A stretch of DNA of 64,000 nt from Phaeobacter cretensis (GTDB lineage Bacteria > Pseudomonadota > Alphaproteobacteria > Rhodobacterales > Rhodobacteraceae). The notes under the pieces are model-generated. The model ran no database searches, was not told the DNA's origin, and saw only the letters and a program-made list of their open reading frames with translations. Made by a program: the position numbers and the translations under genes. Positions 17,888-24,973 of this stretch are shown here, piece by piece. Each line of letters begins with the position of its first letter. Position 1 is the stretch's first letter. The stretch spans positions 1,054,001 through 1,118,000 of the forward strand of contig NZ_JBKBEU010000001.1 of assembly GCF_047372505.1 (NCBI RefSeq). The letters run 5' to 3'.

Positions 17888-18421
17888 ATGGTAATAAAAG
17901 TGCTGTCTAAAGTCACATTCATTCTGGGCGGCGCTGCGTCTGGCAAGTCGGCCTACGCGGAAAAAATCTGCCTAAACTCCCACAAAGACAGGGTTTATCT
18001 GGCCACTTCACAAGTGTTTGACGACGAGATGCGCGCCAAAATCGGCCGACATCTGGTTCAGCGTGGCAGCGGTTGGACAACCCATGAGGCGCCCATGGAT
18101 CTGGCACCAGTACTCGACTCGCTGCATTCCGATCAGATCTGCCTGCTGGATTGTGCAACCATGTGGCTTAGCAATCAAATGCTGGCTGAAACGGATTTGG
18201 AAGCCGCACAGGATGCGCTGATGGCGGCACTGGCGCGATGCGCCGCCACAGTAGTGATCGTATCTAACGAAGTTGGTCATGGCATCGTGCCGGATAACGC
18301 TCTCGCGCGCCAATTCCGCGAAGCACAGGGTCGGTTAAACATCACTCTGGCCAGCAGCGCAGATACTGTTGTCCAAGTCACTGCAGGCCTGCCACATGTG
18401 CTGAAAGGAACCGCAATATGA
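17888..18421 (+). CDS. cobU: adenosylcobinamide kinase/guanylyltransferase
   Basis: Bifunctional enzyme of late cobalamin assembly (CobU/CobP) that phosphorylates adenosylcobinamide and then adds GMP. The protein has the P-loop FILGGAASGKSAYAEK near the N-terminus, the HxxxR-like region GSGWTTHEAP, the CobU nucleotide motif LLDCATMWLSNQML, and VIVSNEVGHGIVPDN, characteristic of CobU. Length from ATG 17888 is 177 residues, normal for the family. The start is not certain: no good Shine-Dalgarno precedes it and an in-frame GTG lies at 17900. Its stop overlaps the next gene by ATGA. Confidence 0.92.
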   Translation: MVIKVLSKVTFILGGAASGKSAYAEKICLNSHKDRVYLATSQVFDDEMRAKIGRHLVQRGSGWTTHEAPMDLAPVLDSLHSDQICLLDCATMWLSNQMLAETDLEAAQDALMAALARCAATVVIVSNEVGHGIVPDNALARQFREAQGRLNITLASSADTVVQVTAGLPHVLKGTAI

Positions 18422-19020
18422 CCGAAGCCATCACCCGGCTCTTCTTGGTCCGCCATGGGCCGACCCACGCCAAATCCATGGTTGGCTGGTCCGATCTACC
18501 CGCAGATCTGTCTGATACGGCAGCTCTGGATCGGCTGCATCACTATCTTCCGCCAGACGCGCTGGTTGTTTCTTCAGACCTGAGCCGGGCGCGAGACACA
18601 GCGACCGCTATCGGTCGCGATCGGCAGAGGTTGGCAGACATTCCGGAGCTGCGCGAAATCCATTTCGGTGATTGGGAATTGCGCAGCTGGCATGAGATTG
18701 ACGCAGAAGATCCCGACCGTATCCGAGCCTATTGGGAAACACCCGGAGATGTGACTCCGCCAGGCGGCGAGAGTTGGAATCAGGTCTGCGCAAGGGTCGA
18801 TGCAGCGGTAAACGAGCTAGTCGAGACCCACCGCAGCCGAAATTTGATCGTGGTTGGTCACTTCGGTCAGATCCTGACACAAATCCAAAGGTCAGAGCAG
18901 TTGAGTGCAGAAGAGGCCTTCGCGCATCGGATCGACAATCTGTCTGTCAGTGAAATCACTCATCGCGGCACGAAGATGGATCGAGGATGGGGCATCGGCG
19001 CAATAAATCACAATCCGTGA
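18418..19020 (+). CDS. histidine phosphatase family protein (possible alpha-ribazole phosphatase)
   Basis: A 200-residue phosphoglycerate-mutase-like phosphatase. The catalytic histidine is in LFLVRHGPTHAK, the acid in IHFGDWELRSW, and the second histidine in LIVVGHFGQIL. Its start is fused to the cobU stop (ATGA). CobC, alpha-ribazole-5'-phosphate phosphatase, belongs to this family and acts beside CobU in the lower-ligand branch of B12 synthesis, so that role is a reasonable inference. Sequence alone does not exclude a general phosphatase. Confidence 0.8.
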   Translation: MTEAITRLFLVRHGPTHAKSMVGWSDLPADLSDTAALDRLHHYLPPDALVVSSDLSRARDTATAIGRDRQRLADIPELREIHFGDWELRSWHEIDAEDPDRIRAYWETPGDVTPPGGESWNQVCARVDAAVNELVETHRSRNLIVVGHFGQILTQIQRSEQLSAEEAFAHRIDNLSVSEITHRGTKMDRGWGIGAINHNP

Positions 19021-19078
19021 TACATGTATTCACAATTATTACATTTCAGAATGAAAAGCGTTGCGATACGCTCGCACC

Positions 19079-19762
19079 ATGACTTATCAACTTTACATCG
19101 GTGATCGCAAGTATTCGAGCTGGTCGTTACGCGGCTGGCTGATGCTGGAAAAATTCAACCTGCCTCATGAAGTCTCTTTGGTCGAGATGTTTGCAGGCAC
19201 CATGGCAGACAAAATGTCGAAGCTGGCACCCGCAAGATTGTTGCCAACGCTTCAGCTGCCAGATGGTACTGTGATCGGCGAAACAATTGCTATTGCCGAA
19301 ACATTGGCGGAGCGGCACCCAGAGGCTGGCATGTGGCCGTCGGATGCCCGTCATCGCGCAACAGCACGCTGGCTGGTCGCGGAAATGGCGTCTGGTTTTG
19401 GGGCCTTGCGGAGCGCCTGCCCAATGCAATTGGCCTACGTTTATCAGGGATTTGAGCCTTCCGATTCTGTGCGGGCGGATCTGAAGCGGATCGAAACCCT
19501 TTTTTCCCACGCACGTGAAGTGTCGGGCAGCCACGAAGGTTGGCTGTTTGGTGACTACTCCATAGCGGATGCGTTTTACGCGCCAGTCGCTGCCCGGATC
19601 GTCGGGTTTGACCTGCCTGTTTCGGAAGACACACGCGCCTATTGCCGTACAACCCTGTCCGATCCGGTTCTGCGCAAATGGCAAGACAGGATCGACGAGG
19701 TGTCGTATGTGACAGACCCCTACCCAATCGAATTGCCCCGCAAGCCTTGGCAATTGTCCTAA
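19079..19762 (+). CDS. glutathione S-transferase family protein
   Basis: Cytosolic glutathione transferase of 227 residues. The thioredoxin-fold domain is at the N-terminus (YQLYIGDRKYSSWSLRGWLM), where serines in KYSSWS are candidates for activating glutathione; the glutathione-binding segment is LPDGTVIGETIAIAETLAER. The helical C-terminal domain contains LFGDYSIADAFYAPVAAR, with the usual N-capping motif. ATG 19079 is chosen over an upstream start at 19061 because it gives the standard N-terminus. No ribosome site is evident, and the 58-base gap before it is AT-rich. Substrate unknown. Confidence 0.87.
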   Translation: MTYQLYIGDRKYSSWSLRGWLMLEKFNLPHEVSLVEMFAGTMADKMSKLAPARLLPTLQLPDGTVIGETIAIAETLAERHPEAGMWPSDARHRATARWLVAEMASGFGALRSACPMQLAYVYQGFEPSDSVRADLKRIETLFSHAREVSGSHEGWLFGDYSIADAFYAPVAARIVGFDLPVSEDTRAYCRTTLSDPVLRKWQDRIDEVSYVTDPYPIELPRKPWQLS

Positions 19763-19894
19763 GCGCCCTGCCTCTGACTGCGTCACCCGGATGAGACACT
19801 TTAGGTGAATAATCCGTAAAAAACCGGTGCCATTAACATCTCCGAAACCACGTTAGCAAAGCATCTCTCCCAACCCATTGTGGAAAGGGGAGAG

Positions 19895-21397
19895 ATGATT
19901 TCGCGCGCTTATACCGTTGCTTTTCAAGGCATCGACGCACGCAAGGTCGAGGTGCAATGCGCTGTGGCACCTGGCTTGCCTGCATTTTCCATCGTGGGCC
20001 TGCCCGACAAGGCGGTTAGTGAGGCGCGCGAGCGTGTGCGCTCTGCCTTTGCGACCATGTCGATTGCTCTGCCTTCGCGCCGCATTACTGTGAACCTGTC
20101 CCCCGCCGACCTGCCCAAGGAAGGCAGCCATTTCGATTTACCCATTGCGCTGGCACTGCTGGCCGCGATTGAAATCATCCCCCCCGAAGCCGCATCCGAG
20201 ACAATTGCACTGGGCGAGTTGTCGCTCGACGGCAGCCTAGTACCTGTCGTCGGCGCTTTGCCAGCGGCTATGGCTGCTGCCAGCGACGGACTGCGGTTGC
20301 TCTGCCCCAAAGCCTCTGGCGCCGAGGCCGCCTGGGTCAGTGATGCGACCGTTATTGGGGCAAACGGGCTAACGGATGTGGTCAGACATTTCACCGGGCA
20401 GATGGTCATTGCACCAGCCGAACCCGGCGAGGTGATTGATGCCCCTTCCGAAAAAGACCTGCGTGATGTGAAAGGTCAGGAACGGGCCAAACGCGCGCTT
20501 GAGATCGCAGCCGCCGGACGGCACCATCTGTTCATGGTCGGGGCCCCGGGATCAGGAAAATCAATGCTCGCAGCGCGGCTTCCATCTATTTTGCCCCCCT
20601 TAACTGCCGCCGAGGCGCTGGAAACCTCTATGATACAGTCCTTGTGCGGATTGATCGATGAAGGTGGCATTCGCCGTAATCGCCCCTACCGCGAACCGCA
20701 TCACACCGCCTCAATGGCGGCCATTGTGGGCGGAGGGCGCCGCGCGCAACCAGGTGAGATCAGTCTGGCCCACAATGGCGTTCTGTTTCTGGATGAGCTG
20801 CCTGAATTCAGTCGCGCGGTGCTGGAAACCCTGCGTCAGCCACTGGAAACCGGCAGCGTGAATGTGGCGCGTGCAAATGCACATGTCAGCTATCCCAGTC
20901 GATTTATGCTAGTGGCCGCTGCCAATCCCTGCAAATGCGGGGCGCTCAGCGATGCAAACCGCGCTTGCGCACGGGCCCCACAATGTTCCACCGATTATCT
21001 CGGGCGCATTTCAGGACCGCTGATAGACCGCTTCGATCTCCGCGTTGATGTCCCGCCAGTGGGGTTCGCCGATCTGGATCTACCCAATGATAGTGAGCCT
21101 TCAGTCGATATTGCAATCCGTGTCGCTATCGCCCGCGAAGTACAGACCAGCCGGTACCAGCATTTTACAGGGATACGTCAGAATGCAGATGCAGAGGGGC
21201 AAATGCTAGAGGAAGTTGCCACCCCGGACAGCGAAAGCCGCGCCTTGCTGCTACAGGCTGCGGAGCGGTTCGGGCTAACGGCACGGGGCTATCACCGGGT
21301 GCTGCGAGTTGCCCGCACGATTGCAGATCTTGAAGGAGCGCCGGATGTCCGACGCCCCCATATTGCCGAGGCAATCAGTTTTCGCATTGCGGCCTAG
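19895..21397 (+). CDS. comM: YifB/ComM family AAA+ ATPase
   Basis: Magnesium-chelatase-like AAA+ protein of 500 residues. In Haemophilus and Vibrio, ComM is a hexameric helicase that promotes branch migration during natural transformation. The N-terminal Lon-protease-like domain has GLPAFSIVGLPDKAVSEARE and LSPADLPKEGSHFDLPIAL; the AAA+ domain has Walker A MVGAPGSGKSMLAARL (about residue 218) and Walker B VLFLDELPEF; the C-terminal part has NPCKCGALSD with conserved cysteines and ISGPLIDRFDLRVDVP. ATG 19895 follows GGAAAGGGGAGAG. It is convergent with gshB. A role in competence is inferred from homology. Confidence 0.95.
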   Translation: MISRAYTVAFQGIDARKVEVQCAVAPGLPAFSIVGLPDKAVSEARERVRSAFATMSIALPSRRITVNLSPADLPKEGSHFDLPIALALLAAIEIIPPEAASETIALGELSLDGSLVPVVGALPAAMAAASDGLRLLCPKASGAEAAWVSDATVIGANGLTDVVRHFTGQMVIAPAEPGEVIDAPSEKDLRDVKGQERAKRALEIAAAGRHHLFMVGAPGSGKSMLAARLPSILPPLTAAEALETSMIQSLCGLIDEGGIRRNRPYREPHHTASMAAIVGGGRRAQPGEISLAHNGVLFLDELPEFSRAVLETLRQPLETGSVNVARANAHVSYPSRFMLVAAANPCKCGALSDANRACARAPQCSTDYLGRISGPLIDRFDLRVDVPPVGFADLDLPNDSEPSVDIAIRVAIAREVQTSRYQHFTGIRQNADAEGQMLEEVATPDSESRALLLQAAERFGLTARGYHRVLRVARTIADLEGAPDVRRPHIAEAISFRIAA

Positions 21398-21418
21398 GCG
21401 AACTCCGCAAGCTCAAAC

Positions 21419-22351
21419 TCAGAGTTTGGCTTCAATCGCCTGCCAAATCTTTTCGGCAATGTTCACACCATCAAACCGTTCCAATTCCTGGATCCCGGTT
21501 GGTGAGGTCACGTTGATCTCGGTGAGGTAGTCACCGATGACATCGATACCGACAAAAATCTGCCCTTTTTCACACAGCAGTGGCCCAATCGCGGCACAGA
21601 TTTCCAGGTCACGTTCGCTCAGGCTGATTTTTTCTGGCCGACCACCAACATGCATGTTGGAGCGCGTCTCACCCGCCGCCGGGACACGGTTGATCGCACC
21701 CACTGGCTCACCGTCGACAAGGATTACACGCTTGTCGCCGTTGGAAACATCGGGAAGGAATTTCTGCACGATCAGCGGCTCACGGCTAAAGCCTGTAAAC
21801 AACTCATGCAGAGAGGCCAGGTTGCGGTCATTTGCGTCGAGCCGGAACACACCGGCCCCGCCATTGCCATAGAGCGGCTTTAGAATGATATCGCCGTGCT
21901 TTTCTTTGAACGCCTTGATGGTCTCAAGATCGCGGGCAACGGTGGTGGGCGGCGTCAGTTCTGGAAAATCCAGAACCAGCAGCTTTTCCGGGTAGTTGCG
22001 CACCCAGAACGGATCATTGACCACAAGAGCCTGACCCTTCAAACGATCAAGTAGATGGGTCGACGTGATGTAATGCATATCAAACGGCGGATCCTGGCGC
22101 AGCCAGATCACGTCAAACTCGCTCAGGTCCACTTCACGGCGCGGGCCGAGTTCCGCCGGGGTGCCGGCAACCCGCTGTACTGTCATATCGTGACCACGGG
22201 CAGTAACACGTCCCTCCTGATAGGCCAGCTGATCGGGGCCGTAAAAGAACAGGCTGTGACCCCGTGCCTGCGCTTCCTCCGCAATACGAAAGCTGCTGTC
22301 CGCGTTAATATCAACGTCGGTGATTGGATCCATTTGAAAGGCGATTTTCAT
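21419..22351 (-). CDS. gshB: glutathione synthetase
   Basis: ATP-grasp ligase of 310 residues that joins gamma-glutamylcysteine to glycine. The N-terminal domain has KIAFQMDPITDVDINADSSF; the ATP-grasp core includes IILKPLYGNGGAGVFRLD (about residue 137) and VDGEPVGAINRVPA; the C-terminal metal site is VGIDVIGDYLTEINVTSPTG. Length equals the E. coli enzyme within a few residues. It is on the same strand as rsmI and yraN and may be their distal member, although about 100 bases separate it from yraN. Confidence 0.97.
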   Translation of the reverse strand: MKIAFQMDPITDVDINADSSFRIAEEAQARGHSLFFYGPDQLAYQEGRVTARGHDMTVQRVAGTPAELGPRREVDLSEFDVIWLRQDPPFDMHYITSTHLLDRLKGQALVVNDPFWVRNYPEKLLVLDFPELTPPTTVARDLETIKAFKEKHGDIILKPLYGNGGAGVFRLDANDRNLASLHELFTGFSREPLIVQKFLPDVSNGDKRVILVDGEPVGAINRVPAAGETRSNMHVGGRPEKISLSERDLEICAAIGPLLCEKGQIFVGIDVIGDYLTEINVTSPTGIQELERFDGVNIAEKIWQAIEAKL

Positions 22352-22454
22352 TATGTCAGTCCCTCATGACTTGGGCAAAATGACATGGGCAAACCGCCCA
22401 CGCCGAATACATGGCCCAGGTTGGCAGCGGGTTCAATGGCTGAAACGAACAACC

Positions 22455-22853
22455 TTAACTATAATAATTTTCCACAACCTCAACCTTACCGGCCCCATCA
22501 ACTGCCGCGATATCCAACCTCGCCTCAGTCAACTGGCCATCGGACTCACCTGCGAGAAACTGCGCCGCACTGGTCACCATACGCTGCATCTGCTTGGCAT
22601 TAATCCGTGCTATTGCCTGATCATGGGTGGCGCTGTGTTTGACCTCGACAAAGATCACCATCGCCTTCAGCCGCAGTATCAGATCGATCTCAGCGCCGCC
22701 GCCCCGCCAGCGGCGTTCAGCAACGCGATAGCCTTGGCTTTCATAGTGACGAGCCACCAGTTCTTCGGCCGCACGTCCGGCATGATGAGATTGAGACCCA
22801 CGCAGCGCTCGGTCCGACTGCGACTTGGGTTGGGTTTCTTTCCCAGCGGCCAC
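22455..22853 (-). CDS. yraN: YraN/UPF0102 family protein
   Basis: A 132-residue predicted endonuclease-fold protein, UPF0102. The restriction-endonuclease-like core reads RAAEELVARHYESQGYRV, then GAEIDLILRLKAMVIFVEVKH, which carries the D-(E)xK pattern (EIDL and FVEVK). It starts three bases from the rsmI stop; rsmI-yraN pairs are very common in proteobacteria. The biological role remains unclear. Confidence 0.9.
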   Translation of the reverse strand: MAAGKETQPKSQSDRALRGSQSHHAGRAAEELVARHYESQGYRVAERRWRGGGAEIDLILRLKAMVIFVEVKHSATHDQAIARINAKQMQRMVTSAAQFLAGESDGQLTEARLDIAAVDGAGKVEVVENYYS

Positions 22854-22855
22854 GC

Positions 22856-23716
22856 TTAGTCTGCTTCCTTGGCCATATCAAGCGCCAGTTGGTAGATTTT
22901 GCGGCGGGGCAAATTATGCATTTCAGCAACAATGGAGGCGGCGTCTTTCACGGAGTTATCCTTAAGTGCTGCGCGCAAGTCACTATCAAGGTCGCCATCG
23001 CTGACGCTGGTGCCTCTGGCGCGATCTACCAATACCACAATCTCGCCCTTGACCGGCGATTGGTCCAGACCGTCGGCAAGAACCAGCAGGTTACCGCGCC
23101 GTACTTCTTCAAATTTCTTGGTGATTTCACGGCACAGCGCTGCCGGGCGGTCGCCCAGCACCAATCCCATGTCGCGCAAAGAGGCGGCGACCCGCTTAGG
23201 AGATTCGTAAAACACCAGAGTTCCGGGCACCGCGGCAAGCTCTTCCAACCGTTTGCGCCGTGCCCCGCTGGCATTTGGCAAAAAACCTGCAAAGAAGAAT
23301 GCATCCGTTGGCAGACCGGCCAATGTGAGCGCCGCCAGCGCCGCGGAAGCCCCCGGCGCAATGGTGACGAGATGTCCGGCCTCAGCTGCCGCGCGGCTCA
23401 GATCATAGCCTGGATCGGCAATAAGCGGCATACCAGCCTCGGAGGCATAGGCGACCGATTGCCCGTCTTCGAGCGCCGCCAGCAAGCGACCGCGCGCACC
23501 CGCTCCGCTGTGATCATGATAGGCAACAATCTGCCGTCCATTGAGGGGAACTCCGTGGATTTCCATGAGTTTGCGCAAGGATCGCGTATCCTCTGCAGCA
23601 ATCATGTCAGCAGAGGCCAGCACATCCAACGCCCGCAAAGTAATGTCGCGAGCGGTGCCTATGGGTGTGGCAACAAAGTACAGGCCGCAGGGCAAATGGA
23701 CGATCTTGTGATTCAC
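22856..23716 (-). CDS. rsmI: 16S rRNA (cytidine(1402)-2'-O)-methyltransferase
   Basis: RsmI 2'-O-methylates C1402 in the decoding centre of 16S rRNA using S-adenosylmethionine. The 286-residue tetrapyrrole-methylase fold begins LYFVATPIGTARDITLRAL, followed by MIAAEDTRSLRKLM, YHDHSGAG, SEAGMPLIADPGYDLSRAA and GASAALAALTLAGLP, all standard for RsmI. It initiates with GTG at 23716. It is divergent from the lipoprotein gene at 23801, a gene order frequent in alphaproteobacteria. Confidence 0.96.
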   Translation of the reverse strand: MNHKIVHLPCGLYFVATPIGTARDITLRALDVLASADMIAAEDTRSLRKLMEIHGVPLNGRQIVAYHDHSGAGARGRLLAALEDGQSVAYASEAGMPLIADPGYDLSRAAAEAGHLVTIAPGASAALAALTLAGLPTDAFFFAGFLPNASGARRKRLEELAAVPGTLVFYESPKRVAASLRDMGLVLGDRPAALCREITKKFEEVRRGNLLVLADGLDQSPVKGEIVVLVDRARGTSVSDGDLDSDLRAALKDNSVKDAASIVAEMHNLPRRKIYQLALDMAKEAD

Positions 23717-23800
23717 GCTGGACCCGCCTTGTTGGTGGTTTATGATCTCTCAGGTACCAACACGGCCTACGCCGTCGGACAAGGGAGTTTCAAGTCTATT

Positions 23801-24973
23801 ATGTTTGCTGTTTTTCAACATGCCCGCAAGGCGACAATAGCCGCTGTAACCGCGGTTTCAACGCTGGCACTGGCCGCCTGTGACACCTTGCCAACCGGTG
23901 TCGGGCCTACGATCAACACATCCAAGCCCGTGCCAGTGGCCCTATTGGTGCCTCGCGGATCTGCACAGCCGGGTGATGCGCTTTTAGCAAAGAGCCTTGA
24001 AAATGCTGCGCGCATGGCGATTGCAGATCTGAACGGTGTCAAAATTGACTTGCGAATCTACGACACCGCAGGCCTGCCTCAACAGGCCGCAACCGCTGCC
24101 ACCACCGCAATCAATGACGGCGCGCGGATTATTCTAGGCCCGGTCCGCGCCGAGGCGGCAAATGCTGCTGGGCTAGTGGCTGCGCAGCGGAATGTGAATG
24201 TTCTGGCTTTTTCCAACAATACCGCCATTGCCGGTGGCAACGTCTTTATTCTTGGACCGACCTTTGACAATACGGCGCGGCGGCTGACCAGCTATGCTGC
24301 GCGTCAGGGCAAGGGGAACATGGTGATCGTCAGCGGCAGTGATCCCGCAGGACAGGCGGGCCGTGTTGCGATTGAACGCGCCGCTGCGGCAACCCCTGCC
24401 AATATCAACGGCGCTATTAGCTACGAGCTGTCGCAGCAGGGCGTCATCAACGCCATCCCTACCATTCGGTCGACTGTTGGCCGCAGCGGAGCGCAATCCG
24501 TTTTCCTAACGGCGAACACTGCCGGTGCTCTGCCCCTCCTGACACAGCTGATGCCGGAAGCGGGTGTAAACCCGGCCACCACTCAGTATATCGGTCTTAC
24601 TCGTTGGGATATTCCATCGCAGACGCTGGCACTACCGGGTGTACAAAGTGGTTGGTTCGCCCTGCCCGACACCAATCGCTCACAGCAGTTCCGCGGCCGC
24701 TATCAAGCCAGCTATGGTGCAGCACCGCATCCCATCGGTGGTCTGGCCTATGATGGCATTGCCGCGATCGGCGCACTGGTGAGCGCAGGCAAATCCGACG
24801 CGTTGACCGGTGCTGCGCTGACCCGCAGCAATGGCTTCCAAGGCACCGGTGGGATCTTCCGCCTGCGGCCCGATGGCACCAACGAACGTGGCCTTGCGGT
24901 TGCGACAATCAAAGAACAGAAGGTCGTGGTTATTGACCCAGCTCCCAGTAGCTTCGCCGGTGCCGGATTCTGA
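23801..24973 (+). CDS. penicillin-binding protein activator-like lipoprotein
   Basis: Predicted outer-envelope lipoprotein of 390 residues with a type 1 periplasmic-binding-protein (Peripla_BP_6) fold, the LpoA C-domain class. The signal is FQHARKATIAAVTAVSTLAL, with lipobox LAAC at about residue 25. The binding fold follows: VALLVPRGSAQPGDALLAKS, then VVSGSDPAGQAGRVAIERAA and GLAYDGIAAIGALVSAGK. The same frame is open far upstream but those codons are antisense to rsmI, so I start at 23801; the site AAGGGAG is 13 bases away, slightly long. LpoA stimulates PBP1a in E. coli; in this lineage the role is inferred from family and from divergence from rsmI. Confidence 0.83.
   Translation: MFAVFQHARKATIAAVTAVSTLALAACDTLPTGVGPTINTSKPVPVALLVPRGSAQPGDALLAKSLENAARMAIADLNGVKIDLRIYDTAGLPQQAATAATTAINDGARIILGPVRAEAANAAGLVAAQRNVNVLAFSNNTAIAGGNVFILGPTFDNTARRLTSYAARQGKGNMVIVSGSDPAGQAGRVAIERAAAATPANINGAISYELSQQGVINAIPTIRSTVGRSGAQSVFLTANTAGALPLLTQLMPEAGVNPATTQYIGLTRWDIPSQTLALPGVQSGWFALPDTNRSQQFRGRYQASYGAAPHPIGGLAYDGIAAIGALVSAGKSDALTGAALTRSNGFQGTGGIFRLRPDGTNERGLAVATIKEQKVVVIDPAPSSFAGAGF

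Noticed and set aside
22889..23800. N-terminal extension of the penicillin-binding-protein-activator-like protein
   Set aside because: The codons are antisense to rsmI, and a signal peptide with lipobox begins at 23801.
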